Assembly (NCBI RefSeq): GCF_007990265.1
Contig: NZ_BJWH01000025.1
Location: forward strand, 1 to 60,885
DNA length: 60,885 nt
Direction: 5' to 3'
From: Cellulomonas terrae
GTDB taxonomy: Bacteria > Actinomycetota > Actinomycetes > Actinomycetales > Cellulomonadaceae
Positions 53,546 through 60,885 of the stretch are shown in pieces. Position numbers and translations under genes: made by a program. Position 1 is the first letter of the stretch. Each line of letters begins with the position of its first letter. Under the pieces are notes generated by a model. It was not told the DNA's origin, searched no databases, and worked only from the letters and a program-made list of their open reading frames with translations.

Positions 53546-55219
53546 CTAGGCGGGCTCCGCACGCCGCTCGAGCGGGTCGAGGATGTCCCGCTCGTCTCCC
53601 GGCCGGGCCGGCGGGTGCGGTACGGGCTGCGCACCTGCCCGCTCCTGCAGCAGCACCTCGGCCGCGTGGTCCGCGAGCGCGAAGCCGGCCGAGCCGTACA
53701 GGTGGAACACGGCGTCCGCGCCGTGGCGCTCGAGCTCGGCGACGTCGTCGTCGTAGCGCGCGACGGCGGCGACCTTGCCGGTGAACCCGGCAGCCTGGAG
53801 CCGGGCCAGCGCGATGAGGTTCGCGTTGTGGAACGGCATCGCGAGGACGGCCATCTTGACCCGGCCGGCGCGCTGCACGCGGTTCCAGAACTCCAGGTCG
53901 GTGGCGTCGGCGCGCACGACGTCGTACCCCTCCTCCTCGAGCGACAGGACGCGGTTCTGGTCGTGCTCGACGCCGACGACCGACAGCCCGTACTCGTCGC
54001 GCAGACGGGCGTACGTGGCGGAGCCGACCCGGCCGAGCCCGAGGACGAGCGCGTCCGCGTCGCCGATGTCGACCAGGCGGTCGTCGGGGTGCAGCCGGTC
54101 GCTGTCGCGGGCGGGGAGCAGCCGGGACATCCGCGAGGCGAGCTCGACCCCGCGCCGGTTGACGACCGCCGACAGCCCGAAGCTGAACGCGACGGCGAGC
54201 GAGACCACGACGACCCACTGGTCGTCGAGCAGACCGGTGCTCGCGCCGACGGCGACGACGATGATCCCGAACTCGGAGTAGTTCGACAGCACCAGCGCGG
54301 CGAGGAACGACGTGCGCCGCCGCAGGCGCATCAGCCACAGCACGACCGCGTACGCCGCGACCTGCAGCGGCAGGAGCAGGAGCAGGAGCAGGGCGAGGCC
54401 GACCTCGAGCGCGTGCGGCGTGCCGTGCAGGCCGATCTGCACGAAGAACGCCACGAGCATCAGGTCCTTGAACGTCATGAGGGACCGCGACAGCTCGCCC
54501 GCCTGCGGGTGCGACGCGAGGAGCACGCCCACGACGAGGGCTCCGACGTCGCCCGCGATGCCGACGAGCTCGAACAGCCCGTACCCGAGCACCACCGCGA
54601 CGCACACCCCGAACAGGGCCTGCAGCTCGCCGTGGCCGACGCGGTCCCAGATCCGGTACAGGATCCGCCGGCCGGGGACCAGCAGGACGAGCAGCAGGGC
54701 CCACGGGCTCGGCGGCTCGCCGCTGGACATCGACAGGAAGATGACGGCCGCGACGTCCTGCATGACGAGCACACCGACGGCGATGCGCCCGTAGAGCGAG
54801 GTGGTGTCGGACCGGTCGTCGAGGACCTTGACGACGAACACGGTCGACGAGAACGACAGCGCGAACCCGACGAGCGCGAGCGCCCCGAACGACTCGGCGG
54901 CGAGGAACCCGAACCCGATCACGGCGAGCAGGCCGAGGAACCCGACCCCGATCGCGACGCTGATCCCCAGGTGCACGAGGGTGGTGAGCCAGATCTCGCG
55001 ACGCAGCAGCGTGCGCACGTCGAGCTTCAGCCCGATCGCGAACAGCAGCAGGACGACGCCGAAGTTGGCGATCGGCTCGAGGTAGGGCAGCTCCGGGGCG
55101 CCCACGGCACCGAGGGCGAAACCCGCGGCGAGGAAGCCGACGAGGGGCGGCAGGCGCAGGAGCACCGCGATGAACCCGCCGAGCAGAGCGGCGCCGAGAT
55201 ACAGGGCCGCTGCTGCCAT
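53546..55219 (-). CDS. Cation:proton antiporter, KefB/CPA2 type with TrkA-N domain
   Basis: A 557-residue protein. About 12 membrane helices (residues 1-385) form the Na/H exchanger fold (FGVVLLLFAIGLKLDV, VLVMQDVAAVIFLS, VLSNYSEFGIIVV). A C-terminal Rossmann TrkA-N/RCK domain binds nucleotide: LVLGLGRVGSATYARL then VGVEHDQNRV. It probably moves potassium or sodium against protons under control of NAD(H) or glutathione adducts. The end is Pro/Glu-rich. It lies 32 bases downstream of two ANTAR genes on the same strand and may be in their operon. Confidence 0.92.
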   Translation of the reverse strand: MAAAALYLGAALLGGFIAVLLRLPPLVGFLAAGFALGAVGAPELPYLEPIANFGVVLLLFAIGLKLDVRTLLRREIWLTTLVHLGISVAIGVGFLGLLAVIGFGFLAAESFGALALVGFALSFSSTVFVVKVLDDRSDTTSLYGRIAVGVLVMQDVAAVIFLSMSSGEPPSPWALLLVLLVPGRRILYRIWDRVGHGELQALFGVCVAVVLGYGLFELVGIAGDVGALVVGVLLASHPQAGELSRSLMTFKDLMLVAFFVQIGLHGTPHALEVGLALLLLLLLPLQVAAYAVVLWLMRLRRRTSFLAALVLSNYSEFGIIVVAVGASTGLLDDQWVVVVSLAVAFSFGLSAVVNRRGVELASRMSRLLPARDSDRLHPDDRLVDIGDADALVLGLGRVGSATYARLRDEYGLSVVGVEHDQNRVLSLEEEGYDVVRADATDLEFWNRVQRAGRVKMAVLAMPFHNANLIALARLQAAGFTGKVAAVARYDDDVAELERHGADAVFHLYGSAGFALADHAAEVLLQERAGAQPVPHPPARPGDERDILDPLERRAEPA

Positions 55220-55251
55220 GAGGGTCCTCTCGTCGGCGCGGTGGTCTGGGC

Positions 55252-55950
55252 CTATCTTGCCTGAGCGGCGCGGACGACGTTCCGGGCGACCTGCGCGAGC
55301 GTGGTCCCGTTGGTCGCGGAGCGCGCGAGGAGCTCGTCGTAGGCGGCCGCCATGTCCAGCCCCAGCTGGAACGCGAGCACCCCCTTGGCCTGCTCGACGA
55401 CGGCCCTGCCCTCCAGCGCCGCGGAGACGCGCTCGGCGAGGTCGTCGTCCGCGAGCGCGACCGGCTGGACGATGGCCAGGGTGGCGAAGTCGGCGAAGCT
55501 CTGGGCGAGGACCCCCGAGGCGGCGGAGAGCTCCTCCTCGGCGACGGCGAAGAGGTTGAGGCCGCCGATCGCGTGCCCGCGCCAGTGCATCGGGTAGGCG
55601 TGGACGGAACCGAAGCCGGCGTCGACGATCTCCTGTCCGACGTCGGGCCAGCGGTCGACGATGCGGACGCGCCCGACCGCGCTGGTCGGCCCTCCCGTGC
55701 GGGTCGCGTCGGCGCACGGGCCGGTCGTGCGCTGCGCCTGGTAGAGCTCGAGCTCGTCGACGCGGTGCGAGGTGGCGCTCAGCAGCTCGAACCCGCCGTC
55801 GGCGGTCCGGACCAGGAAGGCAGCGGCGTCGGCCGGGAGGAGCTGCGCGCAGTCGGACACCAGGCGGGCCAGCAGACTGGTGATCTCGTGATCCTCGACC
55901 AGTGCGCTCGCCACGTCCGCGAGGGCCTGCGCCGACGTCCGTGCGGTCAT
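55252..55950 (-). CDS. GAF-ANTAR regulator (second of a pair)
   Basis: A 232-residue protein with a GAF sensor domain (about 25-155; LLPADAAAFLVRTADGG, GFGSVHAYPMHWRGHAIGG) and a C-terminal ANTAR RNA-binding domain (AALEGRAVVEQAKGVLAFQLGL, then YDELLARSATNGTTLAQVARNV). ANTAR proteins bind paired hexaloop RNA hairpins and prevent transcription termination. Its ATG overlaps the stop of the neighbouring GAF-ANTAR gene (ATGA). The signal sensed is unknown. Confidence 0.92.
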   Translation of the reverse strand: MTARTSAQALADVASALVEDHEITSLLARLVSDCAQLLPADAAAFLVRTADGGFELLSATSHRVDELELYQAQRTTGPCADATRTGGPTSAVGRVRIVDRWPDVGQEIVDAGFGSVHAYPMHWRGHAIGGLNLFAVAEEELSAASGVLAQSFADFATLAIVQPVALADDDLAERVSAALEGRAVVEQAKGVLAFQLGLDMAAAYDELLARSATNGTTLAQVARNVVRAAQAR

Positions 55951-56693
55951 CGTCCACCGTTTCCCGTGCTGTCGTCGGGGGGAGCCCCGTCGTGCGTGAC
56001 GCCTTGCTTCGTGTGCGTGAAGTTCAGGGACCGGTCGACGACGGCTCGGGCGATCTCGTCGAGGGTCGCGTTCTCGGCGAACGCGTGGGCCCGCAGGAGG
56101 GCGAGGGCGTCCTCGGGGGCGATGGCGAGCTGCGCCACGACCATGCCGGTCGCCTGGTGCACGCGGGCGCGGTCGGACCACGCGGCGAAGGGCACCGTGC
56201 CGGTGGTGGCCGTGTCGTCGAGCAGGGCGGCCCCCACGGCGTCCGCGAGGAACTGGGCGTCGTCGAGGCTCTCGCTGAGCCCACCCCCGGCGCGGTAGAG
56301 CGTGATCACCCCGATCGTGGAGCCGCCGGGGTGCATCGGGATGGCCCAGACGGTGAGCGGGCCGGCGATGTTCCCGGCGAGCTCGGTGAACATCGGGAAC
56401 GGTCCGCCCTGCGCCCCGTCGACGTGAGCGACGACCGCCCGGCCCTCGCGGAACGCCACCTGGCCGGGGCCTTCGCCGAGGACGTCCTGCAGGTCCTCGA
56501 TCCGCGCCGACGTGCCGTTCGACGTGCTGACGGTGAGGCGCTCCGGGCGCGTCGACGCGAGGGTGATTGCTCCCCCGTCGGCGCCGAGGATCTCGACGCA
56601 CGCGACGCACAGGCGCACGGCGAGCGGCTGGTCACGCTTGCCCGCGGCGACCGAGCCGGCCAGCCGTGCGAGGACCGTGCTGCGGTTGGTCAC
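55947..56693 (-). CDS. GAF-ANTAR regulator (first of a pair)
   Basis: A 248-residue protein with a GAF domain (about 30-160; CVEILGADGGAITLAST, WAIPMHPGGSTIGVITLYR) and an ANTAR-like end (RARVHQATGMVVAQLAIAPE, ALALLRAHAFAENATLDEIA). The helix sequence ATGMVVAQL is the usual ANTAR motif. GTG 56693 is chosen for its GGGAGGGA site; an ATG at 56720 is open upstream. It is co-translated with the next gene (ATGA). Confidence 0.9.
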   Translation of the reverse strand: MTNRSTVLARLAGSVAAGKRDQPLAVRLCVACVEILGADGGAITLASTRPERLTVSTSNGTSARIEDLQDVLGEGPGQVAFREGRAVVAHVDGAQGGPFPMFTELAGNIAGPLTVWAIPMHPGGSTIGVITLYRAGGGLSESLDDAQFLADAVGAALLDDTATTGTVPFAAWSDRARVHQATGMVVAQLAIAPEDALALLRAHAFAENATLDEIARAVVDRSLNFTHTKQGVTHDGAPPDDSTGNGGR

Positions 56694-56866
56694 GGTCCCT
56701 CCCCGATCCGGTCCATCCACTCATCTTCCTCCAGCCGGAGGGGGTTGTCGGGCGGGATCGGGCATAGCCTAGGAGGCGACCGTCGACGGCGACGCGGCGA
56801 GTCCTGGAGGTTCAGGGACGAGCCTCGTGGTCAGCTCTCCTCGCGGCGCCACCTCTGGGGGTTGCG

Positions 56867-57793
56867 ATGACGGCGACGCGCACGCACGTGGGCCGCTTCC
56901 GGTTCGGGGCGGACACCGACCGCTGGTGGTGGTCGGACCAGATGTTCCTCATCCACGGCATGCAGCCGGGTGAGGTCGTCCCCACCCGTGAGCTGCTCCT
57001 GGCCCACGTCCAACGGGATGCACGCCCGACGGTCGCCGAGACGCTCGACCGCTGCGTCGACGAGCCGGACCCTCGCGGGTGCGACTACTGCCTCGTGGAC
57101 CTGTCCGGCACCGAGCATCGCGTCGTCCTGGCGGTCGCGGGCGACGGCGACCGGGACGTGACCGGCTTCCTCGTCGACGTCACCGCGGCCCACGCCGCGC
57201 TGCTGGCCGAGCGGGTGAACGCCGAGCTGACGCTCGCGCTGGAGTCGCACGCGGCGATCGACCAGGCCAAGGGCATCCTCATGCTGACCTACGGCGTCGA
57301 CGAGGCTGCCGCGTTCGGCATCCTCAAGCAGAGCTCGCAGCGGCACAACACCCGCCTGCGCGAGCTTGCCGGCAGGGTGGTGGCTGTCGCTGCCGGTGGG
57401 CTGGAGTCGACGACGAGAGAGCTGCTCGACGAGACGCTGTGCGGGAGATCGGTGCCGACGCCCCCGCCGACGGCCCGCCGGCACCTCGACCTGCGGACCG
57501 AGCGCGGCGACCGGGAGTCGGTGCTGCGGGTGTCCGGGGTGGTCGACCTGTCGAACCGGGACGAGCTGGCCGACGCGATCACGTTCGCGATGCTCGGGGC
57601 GGCGGACGTCGGGCGGGTCACCGTGGACGTGCGCGGGCTGGGCCGGGTCGGACCGGCCGTGGTCGACGTGCTCACCGCAGCACTGCGCCGCAGCGCCGCC
57701 CACGGGATCACCCTGACGATCGTCGGCGGCTGCCTCGGCGCGGCCGAGACCCCGGATCCCGCGCACCGGTCGTCGCTCGCCACGCGCAGCTGA
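56867..57793 (+). CDS. PAS-ANTAR-STAS regulator
   Basis: A 308-residue protein with three parts: a PAS-like sensor (about 1-110; FRFGADTDRWWWSDQMFLIHG), an ANTAR domain (about 120-180; HAAIDQAKGILMLTYGVDEA, AAFGILKQSSQRHNTRLREL), and a STAS-like domain at the end (VLRVSGVVDLSNRDELADAI, GRVTVDVRGLG). STAS domains bind partners such as anti-sigma or anti-anti-sigma factors, so RNA binding and a partner switch might be joined in one chain. It is divergent from the GAF-ANTAR pair. Confidence 0.87.
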   Translation: MTATRTHVGRFRFGADTDRWWWSDQMFLIHGMQPGEVVPTRELLLAHVQRDARPTVAETLDRCVDEPDPRGCDYCLVDLSGTEHRVVLAVAGDGDRDVTGFLVDVTAAHAALLAERVNAELTLALESHAAIDQAKGILMLTYGVDEAAAFGILKQSSQRHNTRLRELAGRVVAVAAGGLESTTRELLDETLCGRSVPTPPPTARRHLDLRTERGDRESVLRVSGVVDLSNRDELADAITFAMLGAADVGRVTVDVRGLGRVGPAVVDVLTAALRRSAAHGITLTIVGGCLGAAETPDPAHRSSLATRS

Positions 57794-57819
57794 GCAGGAC
57801 CAGGAGTACCGGGTAGCTC

Positions 57820-57842
57820 CGCACCCGCCCTCAGCGGGTGCG
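57820..57842 (+). terminator. Candidate hairpin terminator at the 3' ends of two convergent genes
   Basis: CGCACCCGC-CCTCA-GCGGGTGCG, a 9-bp perfect stem. It lies 26 bases after the PAS-ANTAR-STAS stop and spans the last codons and TGA of the HNH-like gene on the other strand. Confidence 0.6.
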
Positions 57843-58274
57843 CAGCACGAGCAGGAACTGCCCCCCGCCCGGCTCGACGTCGGCCGCGACGCGCAGGCCG
57901 GGGGCGAACCGGGAGAGGCGGTCCACGAGCCAGACCGCCGCCGCCTCGCCGTCCGAGCGCGTCGGGCAACGACCGACCACCTCGCGGCCACCCTTGCGGC
58001 CGAGCCGTTCGGCGGTCGCGACGATCGGCGCCGGGTCGACCACGAACAGGTCCGGCGACCAGGCGACGACGGGCTTGACCGCTCCCTTCCTCGTGTTGCA
58101 GGCGCGGTGCGCGAGCCGCTCGGACCCCGGGGCCGGCTTCTTGCCCTTGGGGGTGGCACCACCGTCGATGCTCGGACCGCGGTCGGCGTTGACGGAGGCG
58201 TCCGGGTCGACGGGCTCGTCGCACAGCCAGCAGCGCCAGCCGTCGCGTTCGCCGACGTCGTGGAGGGTGGTCAT
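57831..58274 (-). CDS. HNH-nuclease-like protein
   Basis: A 147-residue protein. The N-terminal RDGWRCWLCDEPVD (CxxC) followed by RLAHRACNTRKG has the shape of an HNH/zinc-finger nuclease core, with LAHRACN as the H-x-x-C-N segment. The first histidine of a standard DH pair is not obvious. The C-terminal half looks like a separate small domain. It may be a nuclease or a DNA-binding relative. The ATG follows a TAGTCT box (58281-58286, minus strand) by 6 bases. Confidence 0.75.
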   Translation of the reverse strand: MTTLHDVGERDGWRCWLCDEPVDPDASVNADRGPSIDGGATPKGKKPAPGSERLAHRACNTRKGAVKPVVAWSPDLFVVDPAPIVATAERLGRKGGREVVGRCPTRSDGEAAAVWLVDRLSRFAPGLRVAADVEPGGGQFLLVLRTR

Positions 58275-58280
58275 GGCCGG

Positions 58281-58298
58281 AGACTACGGCGCTACCGT
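58281..58298. promoter_or_regulatory. Back-to-back -10 elements of divergent leaderless genes
   Basis: On the minus strand TAGTCT (58281-58286) ends 6 bases before the HNH-like ATG. On the plus strand TACCGT (58293-58298) ends 6 bases before the methyltransferase ATG. Only six bases separate the two boxes, so the -35 region of each promoter overlaps the other gene. Confidence 0.55.
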
Positions 58299-58304
58299 CG
58301 GTGC

Positions 58305-59066
58305 ATGGGTTTCGAGGTCACCCCGGAGGTGTACTTCCGGTTCATGGGCCGGTTCTCCGAGCCGCTCGCCGCGACGTTCGCCGCGGCGCTGGAGATCCCC
58401 GCCGGTGCGCGGGCGCTCGACGTCGGCTGCGGGCCGGGAGCGCTCACCGCGCAGCTCGTGGCGCGGCTGGGCGTCGACGCGGTCAGCGCCGTCGAACCGT
58501 CCGAGTCGTTCGGCGCAGCGGTGCGCGCCCGGTTCCCCGGCCTGCGGGTCCTGGCCGGCATCGCCGAGTCGCTCCCCCTGCCCGACGACTCGGTCGACCT
58601 GACGGTCGCGCAGCTCGTCGTCCACTTCCTGTCCGACCCGGTGGCCGGGCTGACGGAGATGGCCCGGGTGACCCGGCCCGGCGGCATGGTCGCCGCGAAC
58701 GTGTGGGACCACGCCGGCAACGGGGGGCCGCTCGACGCGTTCTGGCGTGCCGCGCACGACCTCGACCCGGACGCCCCGGGTGAGGCCGCCCTGCCCGGGA
58801 CGCGCGAAGGGCACCTCGCCGAGCTGTTCCGCACGGCCGGGCTGCGGGACGTCGTGTCCTGGAGCGAGACCGTCGGCGCGCGGTACGAGACCGTCGACGA
58901 GTGGTGGGCGACGTTCACCCTGGGCGTCGGGCCGGCAGGCGCCTACGTCGCCGCGCTCGGGGACACCGAGCGGGAGGCCCTGCGGGCGCGCTGCGCCGAG
59001 CTGCTCCCGGCAGCCCCCTTCGAGATCCCCGCGGTGGCGTGGTGCGCGCGGGGGTCGGTCGCATGA
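58305..59066 (+). CDS. Class I SAM-dependent methyltransferase
   Basis: A 253-residue UbiE-like methyltransferase: ALDVGCGPGALTAQL (motif I, SAM), SAVEPSESF, ESLPLPDDSVDLTVAQLVVHF and ARVTRPGGMVAANVWDH. The N-terminal FMGRFSEPLAATFAA is common in this group. The substrate is unknown. The ATG follows TACCGT by 6 bases. Its stop overlaps an 18-codon ORF (ATGA). Confidence 0.9.
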   Translation: MGFEVTPEVYFRFMGRFSEPLAATFAAALEIPAGARALDVGCGPGALTAQLVARLGVDAVSAVEPSESFGAAVRARFPGLRVLAGIAESLPLPDDSVDLTVAQLVVHFLSDPVAGLTEMARVTRPGGMVAANVWDHAGNGGPLDAFWRAAHDLDPDAPGEAALPGTREGHLAELFRTAGLRDVVSWSETVGARYETVDEWWATFTLGVGPAGAYVAALGDTEREALRARCAELLPAAPFEIPAVAWCARGSVA

Positions 59067-59119
59067 CCACCCTCGACCGACGGCGCACCCGCGTCCTGCG
59101 CGGGCTGCTCGGTCCTTGA
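59063..59119 (+). CDS. Tiny ORF (18 aa) coupled to the methyltransferase
   Basis: ATG at 59063 overlaps the methyltransferase TGA and opens 18 codons encoding MTTLDRRRTRVLRGLLGP, a basic peptide, then a stop just 3 bases before a large hairpin. Coupling and placement make translation plausible, but there is no family or independent evidence. Confidence 0.3.
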   Translation: MTTLDRRRTRVLRGLLGP

Positions 59120-59122
59120 CAC

Positions 59123-59160
59123 GGAGAGGGTCGCCGACCGGCCGGTCGGCGACCCTCTCC
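59123..59160. terminator. 38-bp perfect palindrome, bidirectional terminator
   Basis: GGAGAGGGTCGCCGACC and its exact complement (17-bp stem) flank GGCC, which is itself a palindrome, so the whole 38 bp is symmetrical. It separates convergent methyltransferase genes, 6 bases from the stop of the minus-strand one. Confidence 0.85.
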
Positions 59161-59165
59161 ACGGT

Positions 59166-60266
59166 TCAGCCGCGGGCCTCGATCACCAGGTTGAACTGGG
59201 TCGTGGCCGCCACGCGGGCCGTGCCGAAGCCCGCCTCCCGGAACAGCTCGAGCAGACGCGCAGCACCCGCCTGCGCACCCAGGGCCGCACCGCCCTCCTG
59301 CGACAGGCTGCCCGGCACGCACATGGTCGCGCTCGCCGCGTACCAGCTCAGGCCGAGCGGGTGGAGGTTGTCCTCCAGCCGGTCGGCCGCCGCCGGCTCG
59401 ACGACGAGCAGGACGCCGTCGCCCGACAGTGCCGTGCGGGCGTGCCGCAGCGCACCGAGCGGGTCACCCATGTCGTGCAGGGCGTCGAACATGCAGATCA
59501 CGTCGTACGCGCCCTCGTAGGTGTCCGCCGCGGCGTCCGCGAACGCCACCCGGTCGGTCGCTCCCGCCCGCTGCGCCGCGGCCGTCGCCCGACGGATCGA
59601 CTCCGGGTGGTTGTCGACACCGAGGAACGTCGACCCCGGGAACGCCTCCGCCATGAGCAGGGTCGCCGAGCCGAGGCCGCACCCGACGTCCAGCACCCGC
59701 GCACCCGACGTCAGGCGGTCGGTCAGACCGTCGACCGCCGGGATCCAGGCGTCCACGAGGGAGCTCGCGTAGAGCGGCCGGAAGAACCGCTCGACGCCGC
59801 TGAACAGACGGTCGTCGTGCTCGTGCCAGCCGACGCCCTCGCCGGTCGTGTAGGCGTGGGCGAGCCGGTCGATGCCCGCCCACACGCCCGCGGTGATCTC
59901 GAACGCACCGACGAGCGCCGCCGGGCTGTCGTCGTCGGCGAGGACCGCGGCGTGCTCGGCGGGCAGCGTGAACCGCTGCGTGGCCGCGTCGTACGTCACG
60001 TAGCCCGCCGCGGCCTGCGCGGAGACCCACTCCCGCACGTAGCGCTCCGCGAGCCCGGAGCGCTCGGCCAGCTCGGTGCTGGTCACCGGCCCGACGGACG
60101 CCAGGGTCCGCCAGAGGCCGAGCCGGTCCCCGAGGTAGGTCAGCACGCCGTTGCTCGCGATGGCGTGGTTCTGCGCGATCTGCCCGGCGAAGGCCAGGAC
60201 GCGGTCGAGGTCGAGCTCCGCGCCGGCGAGCACCTGGTCGGTCTCGGTCTGCTGGTCGATGGTCAT
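59166..60266 (-). CDS. Winged-helix plus SAM-methyltransferase protein
   Basis: A 366-residue protein. The first 110 residues hold a dimerisation/winged-helix region (LGLWRTLASVGPVTSTELAERSG, YVREWVSAQAAAGYV), like O-methyltransferases and Rv2258c-type proteins. The C-terminal part is a class I methyltransferase: ARVLDVGCGLGSATLLMAE, FLGVDNHPESI, VICMFDALHDMGDP. The natural substrate is unknown. The ATG has a GAGAGGA site. It is divergent from a SARP regulator, and shares a 136-base promoter region with it. Confidence 0.9.
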   Translation of the reverse strand: MTIDQQTETDQVLAGAELDLDRVLAFAGQIAQNHAIASNGVLTYLGDRLGLWRTLASVGPVTSTELAERSGLAERYVREWVSAQAAAGYVTYDAATQRFTLPAEHAAVLADDDSPAALVGAFEITAGVWAGIDRLAHAYTTGEGVGWHEHDDRLFSGVERFFRPLYASSLVDAWIPAVDGLTDRLTSGARVLDVGCGLGSATLLMAEAFPGSTFLGVDNHPESIRRATAAAQRAGATDRVAFADAAADTYEGAYDVICMFDALHDMGDPLGALRHARTALSGDGVLLVVEPAAADRLEDNLHPLGLSWYAASATMCVPGSLSQEGGAALGAQAGAARLLELFREAGFGTARVAATTQFNLVIEARG

Positions 60267-60328
60267 GGGGTGTCCTCTCGTCGTGCGACGGCTCCGTGCC
60301 GCCTCGGGACCGACGATGGACGGCGCCG

Positions 60329-60370
60329 CTGGCACGGCGCTGGCACGGGCCTGGCCCGGTCCGGCACAGT
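60329..60370 (+). promoter_or_regulatory. Candidate SARP operator: 11-bp-spaced direct repeats and -10 box
   Basis: CTGGCACGG at 60329, CTGGCACGG at 60340 and CTGGCCCGG at 60351 repeat every 11 bp. A weaker copy, CCGGCACAG, follows at 60361. CACAGT (60365-60370) may be the -10 of the SARP gene. Direct heptamer-like repeats at helical-turn spacing are the known style of SARP binding sites. Confidence 0.5.
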
Positions 60371-60402
60371 GGCCACCGGGACGGGAGTCGGGAGGAGGCC
60401 TG

Positions 60403-60885
60403 GTGGCGCTGCGTGTCGAGCTCCTCGGTCCGCTGCGGCTGCTCGTCGACGGCGTCCCGGTCGACGTCCCCGGGAGTAGGCGACGGGCCGTCCTGGCGAT
60501 CCTGGCGATGGCACAGGGCCGGGAGGTCAGCCGCACCGCGCTCGTCGACGAGCTGTGGCCGGACGGCCCGCCGCAGGACGCGGCGCAGGCGGTGCAGAGC
60601 CACGTGTCCCGGCTGCGGCGGCACCTCGGTCCGTACGCGGACCGGCTGCGCCACCGCGACGGCGGGTACGTCCTCGAGCTCGGCGACGGTGGGCTCGACG
60701 TGACCGACGCCCGACGGCTCGCCGACCTCGACGCGGCCGGCGCCCTGGGCCTCTGGCGGGGCGACGCGCTCGCGGAGTTCGTCGACTGTCCCGGCCTGGC
60801 GGTGGAGAAGGTCGCGCTCGACGAGCTCCGGCTGCGCCTGCGTGACGACGCGACCGAGGCTGCCGTCACGGCGGGCACGAGCCGG
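60403..60885 (+). CDS. SARP/AfsR-type BTAD regulator (partial, runs off the right edge)
   Basis: 161 codons are visible from GTG 60403, which follows GGAGGAGG. The start VALRVELLGPLRLLVDGVPV, the winged-helix DNA-binding domain (RRRAVLAILAMAQGREVSRTAL, VDELWPDGPPQDAAQAVQ, SHVSRLRRHLG, GGYVLEL), and the opening of the bacterial transcriptional activation domain (LWRGDALAEFVDCP) define the family. SARPs commonly activate secondary-metabolism genes. Whether ATPase or TPR domains follow cannot be seen. Confidence 0.93.
   Translation, partial: MALRVELLGPLRLLVDGVPVDVPGSRRRAVLAILAMAQGREVSRTALVDELWPDGPPQDAAQAVQSHVSRLRRHLGPYADRLRHRDGGYVLELGDGGLDVTDARRLADLDAAGALGLWRGDALAEFVDCPGLAVEKVALDELRLRLRDDATEAAVTAGTSR

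Overview
The window is about 60.9 kb of very GC-rich DNA with dense, short-spaced genes, many GTG starts and ATGA/GTGA stop-start overlaps. It reads as chromosome of a high-GC actinobacterium. The gene neighbourhoods (glnA2-glnE, map-ppgK, Nif3/zinc-ribbon, DUF3052-aceE, fasR-fabD-fabH-acpP-fabF, DUF3145, bldC) point to Micrococcales, most likely Cellulomonas or a close relative. That placement is inferred from gene order and protein style, not from a marker-gene search. I see no insertion sequence, CRISPR array or intact prophage.

Layout. 0-5 kb: nitrogen/cofactor genes (glnE start, glnA2, nadE, panB, a membrane EEP hydrolase). 5-9 kb: one giant DUF4157 protein of 1349 residues, the most unusual gene here. 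9-15 kb: map, ppgK, small metabolic and unknown genes, and a phage-like M23 lysin. 15.1-15.5 kb: RNase P RNA. 15.5-22 kb: a lone LuxR-type HTH, tautomerase-like protein, yaaA, an ArsB-like transporter, phosphatase, zinc-ribbon, Nif3 and MOSC genes, then tRNA-Val. 22-32 kb: the central carbon to lipid block (peroxiredoxin, DUF3052, aceE, TPR protein, fasR, fabD, fabH, acpP, fabF), where pyruvate dehydrogenase makes the acetyl-CoA that the type II fatty acid synthase uses. 32-35 kb: a three-gene flavin electron-transfer operon (FMN-binding lipoprotein, ApbE, NqrB/RnfD-FNR fusion). 35-42 kb: DUF3145, def, an ABC/YhgE exporter with its TetR regulator, arcA, bldC, DUF1206. 42-43 kb: tRNA-CAT and tRNA-Asn flank a small unknown gene. 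43-53 kb: accessory genes (WS/DGAT-like acyltransferase, HD-GYP, M23 peptidase, acyltransferase 3, ceramidase-like, PTP-like) and a BAAT-type thioesterase broken by one in-frame TGA. 53-61 kb: a second lone LuxR-type HTH, a KefB-like antiporter, three ANTAR RNA-binding regulators in a row, an HNH-like protein, two methyltransferases and the start of a SARP regulator.

Regulation visible in the sequence. Many genes have a TANNNT -10 element only 6-7 bases before the start codon, so they are probably leaderless. Candidate operators are a TetR palindrome before the ABC/YhgE operon, a pair of 17-bp TTGT-N9-ACAA sites before fasR and fabD, and 11-bp direct repeats before the SARP gene. Strong hairpins close aceE, arcA/bldC and the 59.1-kb convergent pair, and another lies between acpP and fabF.

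Limits. No database search was run. Family names come from recognising motifs, and functions of the DUF and unknown proteins are not established.
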